From: Pohlia nutans
Taxonomy: Eukaryota; Streptophyta; Bryopsida; Bryales; Mniaceae
Direction of reading: 5' to 3'
NCBI GenBank assembly: GCA_022496805.1
Contig: CM040107.1
Coordinates: 6,902,501 to 6,966,500 of the forward strand
Length of the DNA stretch: 64,000 bases
Shown here: positions 43,810 to 56,346 of the stretch, in pieces
Position numbering within the stretch: position 1 is the stretch's first letter
Layout of the letters: every line of letters starts with the position of its first letter
Made by a program: the position numbers and the translations under genes
The notes under the pieces: generated by a model
Seen by the model: only the letters and a program-made list of their open reading frames with translations
What the model was told of the DNA's origin: nothing
Database searches by the model: none

Positions 43810-46800
43810 TGTCAAACCTCGTTTTTCCAAAAGTGGGCAGTTAGGGTTTCTAGGGCAGCTAGAAGTAGCCAGAGCCGCCATAAATAGGAGAAGTAGTGGC
43901 CATAATGGCCCATTTATTTATTTTGAGAGGAGTGGCGCTCATGCGCGCCCTAGAGCGTTTAATACAGTCCGAGTTGGCGGCGGGTTTCCAGTAGGATTGG
44001 CAACCGAATGGGAGACCGGCTCGGGGGGGGACACATCCCGTTTTTTAATAACCTATGTGCGGCGGAATATAGGGTACATTTAAATAATCTTTTGGTTAAA
44101 TTTATAAGAATTTTATATATAAATTAGAGGACATTAAAAGTATATTTAATTAGGGGAAATTTATATAATTTATATATAAATTAGGGGACATTAGGAGACA
44201 TTAGTGGCATGTCCTTTATAACTAACATAGGGAACCGGAAAATATAGTCCATTACAATTTAGATAGATATAAATTAGGGGTAAAAGAATGGGATTCTAGG
44301 AAAAAAATTTATTACGTTCAATGGCAGCAAATATGATCACCCCAAGCATATCTGTAACGGCTAGAGGAAAATGGTGGAGGGATCAGGTTCTCGCGATAGA
44401 CCAATCACATCGAGAGGATTTTTTGTATTTTCATTATTTTTTTAATTAGTTTTTTTCCTCACAAAGAAAATAGCCTCTAATATATTCCTTTGGTCTACAT
44501 ATTATAAGCAATCATAGATATGATAATATTGGTAATTCTTTTGCTTTAAGTAATAATAAGGGTCCTTTAAATGCTTTCTAGGAGGTAAATAGCCCCCCAA
44601 AAAATACCCCACCGTCGCACGTGGGTCCCCAAAATACACAAGAAGTGTCCCCCCCGAGGAGACCGAGTAGAAATGGACGGGTCTCTGACAGACCCGGCCG
44701 CAATTCGCGCCTTGAAATGGGCCGCCTCAAAGTGGGCGACCCACTGTTCATTTCAACGCAGCTCTTCCAGCTCCTCTAGACGCCTGGGTTTTGTATTTCC
44801 AGATAGCGTTAGTGTAGAGAGTGCACGACCGGAGAGGGAAGAGCGTAGCAGCCGGAGACTTAGGCGGAACACGCGGGACAGTAGAATAGTGCGCCCGGAG
44901 CCCGTAGAAATGCCAAGGAAGATTGAGTGGTCCTTTGGGATCAAAATCCCGGAAAAGAAGGTGTGTCCGGCTATTCCGGAGGACCCGAGGCACTTAGACC
45001 AGCTGCACGAGGACCCCGTCACCATTGTATGCGAGGAGTTGCTCTACATGCCCTGGGACATCCAGGATACCGAAGTGCTAGAGGAGTTTGTGGGAGGACC
45101 CGTGAAGGAGGATTTTCGAGAGAGCAACATCTGGGGGAAACACGAGAACTGGACCGAGGCGCATTGGCGCGACACCTACCGGTTGTCAAACAGTCCTTGG
45201 GGTTTTGACAAGAAGAAAGAGGACTCAGATTGGTTGAATGACCGGTTCACCAGTCTTTGAGAAAAGGACGGATTCCGGGTGGAGGACTGCCGGGTCGGCC
45301 TGGAGAAGCGGCTCCTCCAATTTTTGGTGTCCATTTATAGCCGGAATAAGCCCACCACGATCATGATCAAGCTAGCAAAGTGCATCTACTCGGCTAACCT
45401 GCACGAGAAGAAGGTCGGGTGGGGGATTATCGTCCATGAGCTGGCATTGGGGGAGGCGCTCTGAATTAGAGGAGCGAAGGGGTGCCCTCTAATCCCTTTC
45501 ATTTATCACCTGTATTCCTACCACAAGTGCCTCACGGATAGAGAGAAGGTGAGAGTGCAGAAGCGCCCGGCGCAAGTGGACCGAAATCTAGTACAGAAGA
45601 GAGCGGACAATCTGGGAGGAGAGCAGAACCCGGACGAGGACGCGAGGGAGGACGGGGAAGGCAACGCAGACGAGCAGACCGACCAGAGCGCGCGAGACGG
45701 GCAGGAAGCGTCCTAGCTGGTTGAGGAGGAAAGGGGTCAACCGGACAAGCGTCAAGAGGAGCGGGAGGAACCGGATAGGGGTGAACTGGATGAGAGGGGC
45801 CCACTCCGAGCGCGTACCCGGGGACAACACAAGAAGAAGAGGAAGAACATTTTACGGAGCCAGAAAGATGAGGACAACGACATCTAGTCCCTCACCCCTC
45901 CCGGAAGAAGGCAAAGACCCGGATGAATGCAACTCCAGTAAATGGCCGTCGTACGCGGGATGACCGGACACCAGCAACTAGCCGCCGCCAAAAGAACGTG
46001 AAGGTGAAGGCAAAGAGGCGGCGGGATTCAAAACCGGAGAAAGAGGATGGAGAGGAGGAGGAGGAGAGCCGGGCAGAAGAGCTAATCCGGGAAGCAGTGG
46101 AAGAAGTCTCGGCTCTCGCGGAACCAGAAAAATCTTTCCTCCACCTGGTCAGGGAGGCCGTGGAGGCATTTGCGAGGCGGTATTGTCCACTCCACAATGC
46201 AATGCAAGGTGTCGGGAGCTCCCTCAAGAGTACGGAGGTGGGCCAATATCCGGAACCAGTCCGAAAATTGAAGAAAGAAATGGCCCAGACCCAGAAGGAA
46301 GTGGAGCGATGCCGGAAGGAGACGAGCAAGTTGGCCGTCCTGGCGGTGGACCGGAAGGAGGAGTTAAAGCGGCAGAAGGAGATAATTCGGTCTTTAGAGC
46401 AGCAAGACCGGACAATGCTCAAAGTCTTTTCGGAAGCTGATGGCCGCGGTGCTCGCAAGGTGTCCACCCAGACTCCACCCGGAAATAGGAGAGACCAGCA
46501 AGAGGGGAGGAGGCGTCCCTCTGGCCAGTAGCAAGTTATTAGCGCAGTTCCATTTCTCGCAAGATGCTCCCCGGGTAGGAGACATAGATCAAATGATTAG
46601 GGCCGGGAATTCTCCCCCGGAACAGACCTCACGACCGATGGGGAGTCCGGGCAGGAGTCCCCTATGCAGGAATTTAGAGTCGATTATGGTGGACAACAAG
46701 CGGGAGGCGAGCTTAGCCGGGCTGGTGAACTAGGAGGAGGTAGCGGAGACCGTTACCCAACCGGGAGAGGAGGCACGACCAGAGGTGGAACCGGAAAGTA

Positions 46801-48296
46801 ATCTGGGAGGCGAATCGGATGGCGAGCCAGACGAAGAACGTAGGGCACAAGGAGGCAAACCGGAGGCGGAAGAACAGGCAGAGGAGCAGGTGCAAGAGCA
46901 AGCGTAGGAGTGGGATCAGGTGTAGGCGCACGAGGAAGAGGAAGACAACAAAGAAGAGGGGAACCGGGCGAGGGAAAACTGGAGTAAGAGAGGCGAAGAA
47001 GGCTCCGGTGACTCCTGCCCGGCTCCCTCAGCGCGCGCTGCGGAGGACAGTGGTTCAAAAGTGTCAGGGGAGTAGGAATCCGGAGTCCCGGGTAACCGGA
47101 CCCTTTTAGATTGGTTAGCTTTTTGGGGTAGATAGGCTAAACATATTGTGCATAAGGCATTTAGGATTTAGACACCTAAGTCCATTTTAAGATAAGAACT
47201 GAACCATGTGGATGGGTTCCCTTGATTTCCGAATCCCGGGTTTATAGGATCTAAGAATTTTCCGAATCCGGGTGCTTGGGACTCGCTACTTATCAAGGAA
47301 TATTCTTCATTCCTTGGGTCTTTTTGTGTACCACTGTTTTCTTGTAAGTAAATGATTATAGATGCAATTCCCAGAAAGCCGTGTGTGTGTATGTGTGTTT
47401 ATGGTTGTTTGTTGATTGATATAGTGGTCCAATAAGTCCCTTTGTAACCGGGAGGACTAACCAGGTTCTGGAATACATTCGGTTTGGAGTCCGGGATACA
47501 GATTTTGGGTGATTTAGGGGGTGTTTGAAGAAGTGGTTTCCATGTCCGGTTGCGGGGGATAATCCGGGTTAGTGGCTGAGCGGGTAGGAGGGGGTACTCC
47601 GGTCTGCACAGAACTCCTCGACGGGTAGTCCGGTAGAGGGGCCAGCATCTGGAAAAACCGTGTGATAGGGAAAAACGGGATCGCTAGAATAAAACATGCC
47701 GCTAGGAACCTAGTCGATTCCGGATACCCCGGATAGTGTCCATCCCGGTTAGCAAGTCGTTGTAGTATTTTGGAGAAAGAAGAAACCGGGTTGCGCTTAT
47801 GTGACCGGCTGTGGGTTTGGAAGGAACTCGCAGTTGAAGTGCAGTACGGAAAGTACCCGGATTGGGGAGTTGTGTAAGTGGAACCGGGAGGTAGTGAAGT
47901 TCCCATCACTTAAATCAATAGAGAGGGGTGTGTCTTTTAATCCTGGACCACTAAATGCAAATGGAGAACCCTCTGAGGGAAAACAGAGGCTAACTAAACT
48001 AGGTTAAGTGGTAGGGTGGACCTGGGAGAGTAGATTGGATAAACTTCTTCCCCGGAAGGAAACCGGATCTAGCCGTGACCGGATCAGTCAGCAGTAGGGA
48101 GAAGATCTAGTTTAGCACGGAAAGAGGGAGTTAGTTGGTGGTATCAGGGTAGGAACCACCGTCCCAGACTAATTTCCGGAAGCATCTCACTTCACAAAAT
48201 CTCCGCGGAACGATAAACCCGGAAATCACCTCTACGAGCGCTCTTAATACGAAAAAGTGCGTTCTAAGAGAATATCTGGTATCACGTGCTACGACA
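43810..48296 (+). mobile_element. TGTCG element copy 4, complete
   Basis: Starts TGTCAAACCTCG and ends CACGTGCTACGACA, flanked by CACAC at 43805-43809 and CACAC at 48297-48301. Length 4487 bases. Differs from the other copies by AT-rich extra sequence at about 44060-44640, between leader and ORF, which may be a separate insertion. A TATA-like CATAAATAGG lies about 70 bases from the start, as in copies 5 and 6. Confidence 0.9.
44910..47109 (+). pseudogene. Conserved TGTCG-element ORF in copy 4
   Basis: ATG 44910 gives MPRKIEWSFGIKIPEKK; blocks follow as in other copies but more diverged: LLYMPWDIQDTEVLEEF, NWTEAHWRDTYRL, EKDGFRVEDCRVGLEKRLL, KPTTIMIKLAKCIY and GCPLIPFIYHLYSYHKCLTD. Stops at 45258 (TGA) and 45462 (TGA). 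A charged middle, a Glu/Lys coiled coil (about 46240-46420: KEMAQTQKEVERCRKE) and a polar end follow. The Gly-Gly-Gln-Pro repeat tract of copies 3 and 5 is poorly represented, so the tandem part varies between copies. Confidence 0.5.
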
Positions 48297-48301
48297 CACA
48301 C

Positions 48302-48761
48302 AGCTGAGTTCTTCAGTCACGTCTTATCTCATCCCAATATAGGCATGACAATAAAAAATGAAAAGTAAGTACGACCAATATCAAGTAAATATTGTAAGGA
48401 GAATTTCCAGTCCATTCAAGGTCCATTCAAGTTAACAGTTAGCTCTTGATGCCTTCAAAGAAGCAGATGAAAAATATGATATATGATGGGATTTGTACAT
48501 GGAAGTTGAAAACTGTATCATAGGTGGTACAACACTGGTAGAAATTGGTGGAAAGTAGATTAGATTAAATCAGAAAGCCTTACATTCTTTGTTGGCTCGA
48601 GTAGAAAGGTATAACCTAATCAAAGGCAAACACTTCCTTTACATACAGGTGATCTCTACATACACACACTATAGCCAAGCCATAATCTCCACATACACAC
48701 ACTCTAGCCTAGCCATAATCTCCACATACACACACCCTAGCCAAACCAAATAACCCACAAC
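48302..48761. repeat. Intergenic segment with 33-bp tandem repeat
   Basis: Three diverged units of ATAATCTCCACATACACACA plus CTAGCCnAGCC occur at about 48650-48750. The rest is AT-rich without genes. It lies between TGTCG copy 4 and the 3' end of locus C. Confidence 0.6.
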
Positions 48762-51459
48762 CTATTTGTTTCTAGAACCTTTGCGACGTTTCTTTGCTGA
48801 TTCTGCTGCCTCCTTTGCTGCTTCCTGTGCAGCAATCTCACTTCTTGTTGTCCTCTTTGATGTTGTTGTTTCCTTGTCTTTGTCAATTGATGGGAGTGGT
48901 GAAGGCTGAGGCACCTTGATCAAAGCCCAGGCAACACCCTGTGACCTAGATTTCTTGTCATCCAACTCAGAGCTCTGACCATCATTCCTCAACTCTTTTT
49001 CAAGCTCTAGCTTAGCAGCTTCCTCTCTCAGCTTCTTGAGGCGCTCTAAGTCTGCTACTATTTGTCGCAACTTCTTGAATCTCTCAAATTCTGCAATAAG
49101 AAGCAGAATCAAAAGGAAAAAGCAGTCAATTTCATCTGCTAGACACACTCAGGAAGAAGTTGGAAGAAGTTCTAAACTTAGCGTAGTTTAAACCGTAGCA
49201 TTTCAAACTTGTGACAATGCACTCTGGAGTTGTACCAGTTGTAGTACATGTAACACAACATATGATACAAACAGTACTCAGATCTATACAATATAGACAA
49301 GTAGTAATACAACTTGCAGCTTCCTCTCTCAACTTCTTGATTCGCTCTTCAAGCTCTATTTCAGCACCTGTCTTGCAGTCACCCCTCCATTGACCTCCGC
49401 GATAACATTGTTAGTATCATGTGGTAGAACTTACGCTCTCATGAACGATATAGAGTTGCTTCCTTCGTCCTCGATAATTTCCAATGCTTGTGTGCACGAC
49501 AAAGACTCCACTTTATTTGGGGAGTTGACCTCGTCTATGCACGAGAGACTAGGTTGCGAAAGCACCATAAAGGGACGTTTTGGAGATACACCCCCACATT
49601 GTTCGCTCCCGGTTGCACTGTTTTTACCTTGGCTTTGAATCCCCATACTCAAGGTCAAAGTTATTGCCTCTATCCCACCCGAGGTTTGAGCCCAGGTGCG
49701 CTCAAACGGTAGAGTGCTCTATTTGCTCTTGGTACAGTCTATCAGGATCTACACACGGAAGAATAAGAGTTGTCAATTTTCATGTACCTTTTTTACACTA
49801 AATGTAATCAAAACTTTGCAAATATGTACCATTTGTACCATGAAAACTAGTTAGTGTATTGTGAATACTGGATGGTACGCATGTAAACAAAATCCGGACA
49901 AGGCTGCTAGCACCCCAAAGAAAAAAAAAACTTACCGATACTTCGATGAGACTCCAGAACATTAGATGTCAAGGTTTCTATTAGCATCTCTTGCTCCTTC
50001 TCCAACTCCAAAGATTGTACAAGCTTTCGAAGGGATCCATAAAGCTGGCCAAATCCAAAACTATGAAACCAATTGGAATGCACAGTAGCACCGCAAGTTG
50101 CATCTGCACATGAGCTAGCCACTCTAAACCTCTCCCCTGCGCACCAAGGATGATACAAGTGCCCGCATGTACAAAGAATTATATTATTGAATGGAAATTG
50201 GCCTAAGCAAATTACACACGGTTTCACGAGAATGGGATTAGACTGCATGTTCGTTTGAGGGCCAAAGACAGAGCAGAAAGGTCTTGGTCTCAAAGACATT
50301 TCGACTTTACCTCTCTTCATGTGGGCAAGTTGGACCAACAATGCGTCAAATTTCCTCCGCAGATACATTTGTCGGGTTTGAAGAGTCTCATACCTCAGAC
50401 AACACTCCTTTGACTCTAGTTAAGCAACTTCAAAATCAACTGTGGCATCCTTTACCATCTCATGGTAAACCTCTCTCTTCTTATGTGCAATCTCTACATC
50501 TTCATGGTTTTCGTTGGCCCTTTGGAACTTTGCCAATATCGCCTCAGTTCTACGCAACACCCCCTCCTCTTGCGTCACCTCAGTAGCCAACAACACTCTT
50601 TCCTTTGCTCTAACCGCACAATCTTTATTTACAACATGTAACTGCAATCCCACCAGCTTGAGCAACTCCATGATATCCTTAATGTCCTCCCTCTCTGGAC
50701 CGTTAGGAAGAACTTCATTCACCTCTTTCTGAACAATGTCATTAGCGGTCCTCAAAACTGCAGGAAAACTTCCAGCACTAGGATTCATAGAAGAGATCAT
50801 CAATCCCCTCTACCTTGTATAACTCATCTTCATTAGCACCTTTGAGCTCCGCAAGGCCCGAAAGACACAACTTAACATTCTTCAGCCATTTGCTCTGTTG
50901 ATTCTTGTTAGAGGTCCCTGCAAACTCAACCCAACTCACAAGCTTCTTCTTGTCCTTCTCCACAATGACACCTCTAGCAAACTGCTTTGGAATTACTTTG
51001 GACTTGGGGAGGTCTCGAAGGTGCACTATTGGGAAGATTTGTGCAATCCGCTCTTAGATTTCCTCATCTTTGCATTCCCCATAATGATACCCTGATCTAC
51101 CCTTCCTCCTCTTAGCTAGTCCAAAAACATCTGTTACCTCTTTGTCATGGAGGTCATGAGCAGGCCTCAACTTGTGAGGATTCTTACCTTTACTAGGCAA
51201 GCCATACTTGGTCTCAAACCCTTGAGCACTAACAGCACGTGGTGGAGGATGAGTCTTGAGGGAGGCCAACTTCTCCAACTGCTTGTCTAGTGGGGTTTTC
51301 TTCACCATCTCGTCAACATTGTTTGGAGCTTGTGGTGTAGCAAGAAGATCATCATCTTCGATATCTTTGTACTCGTCATTGTATGGTTCATCTTCTCTCA
51401 AGAAAACCTCGCCGCGAACCATCCACTCATTGCCCTCGTGATCGATGGCTTCTAAGCTG
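48762..51459 (-). pseudogene. RING-like coiled-coil protein, paralog C (best preserved)
   Basis: An exon starts after TTTCAACAG at about 51459 (LEAIDHEGNEWMVRGEVFL). Family blocks: LEKLASLKTHPPPRAV, FETKYGLPSKGKNPHKL, IPKQFARGVIVEKDKKK and KLVSWVEFAGTSNKN, where locus A and B have TAG in place of the Trp. A coiled coil (50800-50420) is followed by the RING-like CVICLGQFPFNNIILC, CTCGHLYHPWC and SCADATC, then SNWFHSFGF, also echoed in B. Distal exons: KKLREEAA (about 49340) and the last exon 49148-48762, a charged coiled coil ending KKRRKGSRNK. In-frame stops remain (TAA at about 51053, one before 50803, one at about 50420). RING-type E3 activity is a family possibility only. Confidence 0.6.
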
Positions 51460-51469
51460 TTGAAACATA

Positions 51470-53062
51470 AGAAGAAGTTGGAAGAAGGTTCAAACTTAGT
51501 GTAGTTTATACCGTAGCATCACAAACTAGTGACAGTGCACTCCGACTATACAACAAGTAATAGTACATGTTGTACAACATGTGATACAAATAGTACTCAG
51601 AATCCTAAATCCTAAACAACTAAACTAGTAACACATATTTATCAGGACGTAAAAATGATTCTTATTCAACGTGGCGCACAAACAAGCCGAAAATGCACAA
51701 ACAAATGCACAACTGATGCACAACAGATGCAATGAAATGCCATCAAACAGATGCACACCAGATGCAAAGAAAGGCAATCGAAAGGAACAAACAGTCAATC
51801 TTAGCTGCTAGACACAAGAAGTTGGAAGAAGTTCCAAACTTAGCGTAGTTAACCCTTAAACATACCACTCCTTTGTAGGAAAGTCAAACTACACAATTTA
51901 GCCTTCAAGCTTTATCAAAATATATTTTGTAATATTTCTCATGCATGGAATTGAATGCTTTTTATCAATCTTGAAATTTTCAGATTTTTTTGATTTGATA
52001 CGGCCTTTTTAACAAAATTTTAAGTCAAATACCTCAAAAAAAAAAAATTACAAAAAATCTTAAATTTTTTTTTTTTTTGGAAGCAGGTACAAATTACAAT
52101 GGAGAATCACATGATATGTTTTCCATAGAAATTTTTAATTTAAAGTTTGAAATTCGAAAGGTGAACATCTTATGTAGTGTAATTCAAACCTTGAGCTACA
52201 AAGCTTGCACAAGCAATAAAATACTTGATAATTGAAATTTTTTAAGATTTGAAAAGTGGAGTACAAACTAGAATTAATAATCTTCATTTTCTTAGTTGTG
52301 TGTACTAGCATCAAAAGTCATCTTCAAGATCAAAATTGGGTTTGACCAACAAATATCCAGTGACTGGATGCGTGGATGTTTAGGAGTTAAACTCGTAGCA
52401 TCACAAACTAGTGACAGTGCATTCTGGATATGTACTGGTAGTAGTAGTACATGTTGTGCAATATGTAATACAACAGGCTGAGATCTATACAATATGTACA
52501 ACTAGTTATACAAATTTATAAGGATGTAAACACTGTTCTTATTCAACATGGCACACAAACAAGTCGAAAATGCACAAACAGATGGACAACAGATGCAAAG
52601 AAAGGAAATCATTTCACTCACCTTGTTGTAAAGTCGGACCAAAAATTCCACTTTCCCCTTAAACCGCAACCTTTTTGATAGTGCCGAAATTTTCTCAAAG
52701 GCTGCAACCTTTTTGGGCAATGATTCAAAAAGAAGAAACAGTCAATCTCAGCTGCTAGACTCAGGAAGAAGTTGGAAGAAGCTCCAAACTTAGCGTAGTT
52801 AAACCCATAGCATCACAAACTAGTGACAATGCACTGTGGAGTTGTACCAGTAGTAGTACATGTCAGACAACATGTGACACAAACAGTACTCAGATCTATA
52901 CAATATGTACAACTAGTAATACAAATTTATAAGGATGTAAAAACGGTTCTTATTCAACGTGGCGCACAAACAAACCGAAAATAAACAGACAGATGCACAA
53001 CAAATGAAAAGAAAGTTAATCAATTCACTCACCCGGTTTGAAAGTCGGACCGGAAATTCCAC
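51470..53062. repeat. Dispersed intron repeat of locus C, with a duplicated mini-exon
   Basis: A block running GAAGAAGTTGGAAGAAG, CATCACAAACTAGTGACA, TAGTACATGT, CAGATCTATACAATATG and ATGCACAA recurs at about 51470-51730, 52395-52605 and 52735-53010, and again inside the gene at 49150-49310. On the minus strand two units precede KVEFLVRLYNK and KVEFPVRLSNR, each ending at a GTGAGTGA donor. This looks like tandem duplication of an intron-exon unit. Confidence 0.65.
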
Positions 53063-53638
53063 TTTCGCAAGGCCGGAACAATCGACGCTCATTGTGAATT
53101 ACCCTCAAACATATAAACCGCAATGTTGAACCTCGTTTTATTCAAAAACGGGCAGTTAGGATTTTTAGGGCAGTAAGGGGTAGCCCAGCCGCCATAAATA
53201 GAAGAAAAAGCATCCATGATGGTCTTTTTATTTATTTGGAGAAAGTGGGGCTCGCAAGCGTGCTCAAGTGATTGCTACGGAACCAGGAATGGTGGTGGAC
53301 CCGGCAGGAAACCGGATAGGCAATCGGACATCGGAGGACGGGCCCTCTGACGGACCCGGCTACGATCCGGGCCTCAAATTGGGCCGCCTTAAATTGGGCG
53401 GCTCACTATTCATTTCTTCCCGGTGCCTCCAGCCCTCCTCGCCACCAGCATTTTGAGTTTCCGGATAGTGTTAGGGTTGATAGTGAGCGCCCGGAGTTAG
53501 ACAAGAGAGAGCGCCAACAACATAGGCGCAGTTCACGGAAAAGAGAGAGTGCGCACTCGGAGAGAGAGGCGCGAGAGCTCCAGGAAAGTTAGGCGCAAAT
53601 TGCGGAGTAGGAGAGAGGTGCGTTTGAGGTCAGTGGCT

Positions 53639-56346
53639 ATGGCGGGCATGGGAGAGAGCGCGTTAGGGTTCAAAATTATGGAGAAAAGGGTGGTTTCGGC
53701 TATTCCACAGCACCTGGGCAACTTTGAGGATCTGGTCACGGATCTCAAGACCATAGGATGCGAGGGGCTTCTTCGCCTGGTGTGGGATTTGCAGGACGCG
53801 AAGATGTTGACGGAGATTTTAGGCGGGGCCTTGGAACCATCCTTTCGGTCGAGTTTCATCCGGGCCAAGTACGAGCACTGGACCCGGGAATATTGGCGCT
53901 TCACATATGCCTTCCTGGAATTCAACAACGACCTCGAACCGGCCAACAAGGGAGATTCGGAGTGGGTGAAGAAGCGCTTCACCTTCATCTCGGACAAGGT
54001 CGGGTTCAAGGTGGAGGATTGCAAGACTCCCCGGGAGCAGCGACTTCTCCAATTTGTGGTGCCAATTCTCAGCCCGGACAAGCCCACCACCATCACGATC
54101 ACATTGGCGAAGGGCATCTTCTCCGCGCTATATTACAAGAAGACAATCAACTGGGCTTCATGATGCACTGGAATGCCAACCGGGAGGCATCCAAACTCGG
54201 AGGTAAGAAGGGTTGCCCTCTTGCTCCTTTCTTTTATCATCTGTACGCTAAGCATGGATGCATCACGGAATAGGAGAAGGCGAGGCTGGAGATCCCACCA
54301 ATTCCGGGAGAGAGGAGTCCGGCCAAGAGAAAGGCAGCGCGCCCGCGAGGAAAACGGAACCGGGCTAGGCGTGCACTGGAGGAAGAGGATGATGTAGGAG
54401 GCGATGGCGACTAAGGGAGTCGGAGGAGAGGGAAATGGCTCGCCCCGCGGAGAGAGACAGGCCAAGGACCCCTCAACCGGACAGGGGAAGCCGACCGGAG
54501 GAACGCCGGAAAGAAAGAGAGGATCCGGCACGGGAGCAACCGGGTGGTGCCAGGGCCATGCCTGAGGAGCGCCGGAAGAAGAAGAAGGACCGCCGGGAAG
54601 GAGGACAACCGGGTGGTACTAGGCCCTTGAGATAGGAGCGCCAGAAAAGGAGAGTAGACCCGGAGGAAGGCCAACCGGGTGGCGCGAGGCCTCGACAGGA
54701 GGAGAGGCAGAAGCAGAGAGAAGGCCTGGAGGGAGGCCAACCGGGTGGCGCGAGGCCTCGACAGGAGGAGAGGCAGAAGCAGAGAGAAGGCCTGGAGGGA
54801 GGCCAACCGGGTGGTGTAGGGTCGCAACCAAAGGAGAGGAGGATGACAAATGAAGATCTGGCAGGATGCCCAAAACCGGATGAGGTAGGCCCCTCCCGAG
54901 TGCGCACCCGAGAGCAGCAAGGGCCGAAGAGGAAGATGATCATCCGGAGTGATGGAGAGGAGGACTCGGAGATACAGGAGGGTACTCTGCTCTGGAAGAA
55001 GACCCAGAGCCTGAAAAAGACAACTCCGGTGAATAGCCGAAGAGCTTGTTCTACAGACAAATCCGGTCCGAGTAGCCGCACGAAGGATTTAAAGGAGAAG
55101 GAGAAGGAGAAGAAGAAGCTGGAACCAGAAGAAGAAGACGAAGAGGAGGATTCTGAGAAGGACTTTGATGAGGATAAATCCGAGGACTAGGAAGACCAAG
55201 AGCAGGAGCCAGCCACGGGAGCGGGACGAAACTAGGGAGCGGAACCGGCCCGAGGAGCAGGACCACCCGGGGAGGCACAGGAGGAGATAGGAATCCTCGT
55301 TGCAGCGGATATTCTGCTCTTACCAGTCCGAGTGGCCCTGGACGTGGTAGAGGAAAGGTATACTCCCCATTTTCACCGCAATGAGGGAACTAGGGAACGT
55401 CCTCCGGAGCAAGGACGTAGTGGAGTACCCAGGGTTCACTTGGTCAAAAAGCTCTGGAAGAAGGTGAACTGGACCCTGAAGCAGGCAACCCAAGCAACCC
55501 TGCTCGCGCAGGAGCAGAAGAACGAGCTGGACCGGAAGAAGAAGTACATCCAAAAGATGGAGTAGCACATCCGGAAGCTAGAGAAGCACATCGAAAGAAT
55601 GGAAGAGACCGACCGGACGTGCATTATGAAGGTCGTCTGGTTGTTCCAACCGGAAGGGGAGGTATTGACCAAAGCTAGCCTTTACGATGCGAAGATCACC
55701 CAACCGGGGAGGGAAGGGGCAACACGGTGAAGAACATCGTGAGGTAGTACGCTGCCCAAGTAGAGGAAACACTGGTGGAGCTCCGGGCGCTGGCGGCGCA
55801 GGTAATCTCGGGGTGCCCATGCGTCCGTGAACCGGACGTGGTGGAGACCAACAACCAGGGACAGAGAGTCCTTGTGTCGGGAGATGAAATGCAGGGGACT
55901 TTCCGGTTGTCATGGATGCACCTCAGGCAGGGGACATGGAGAGGTTACTGAGGACCGAGACCTCGACCCACGAGCAAACTTCCCGGCATGCGGAAGAAGT
56001 GGAGCCCGATCAGGTGGTCAACCTAGGAGGAGCAAGCCTGGCTGATTTCCTGAACCCAGAAGTGGACATGGTGGAGATGGGTGCCCAACAGGGTGAGGAA
56101 GAACGACCAGAAGGTGGGCCAGGAGGTAACCCGGACAGTGGACCGGACGGTGCGCAAGGGGGCGAACCGGACGTGGCGCAATAGGGGGGACACGGTGCGC
56201 AAGGGAGCGAATCACTCGTCCCGAGCCAGGTTGAGAACCCGGAGAACCAGGAGGGGCAGCAAGTGGAAGAAAGAAGAGCGGAAGAATCGCTGCCCGGGAA
56301 CTCCGTGGCTGAGCAGGATTCGCGACTAGTGGATCCGGCCACGTAG
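53639..56346 (+). pseudogene. Conserved TGTCG-element ORF in copy 5
   Basis: This is among the best-kept versions. ATG 53639 opens a frame of 174 codons: MAGMGESALGFKIMEKRVV, PQHLGNFEDLVTDLKTIGC, WDLQDAKMLTEILGG, FRSSFIRAKYEHWTREYWRF, FISDKVGFKVEDCKTPREQ and LAKGIFSALYYKKTINW, then a frame change and GCPLAPFFYHLYAKHGCIT. The tandem tract at about 54530-54840 has near-identical 66-base units (EGGQPGGARPRQEERQKQR). Later: LTKVNWTLKQATQATLL-like coiled coil (about 55450-55610), then RRLFQ-type and Gly/Asp/Glu-rich end near 56346. No catalytic motif recognised. Confidence 0.58.
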
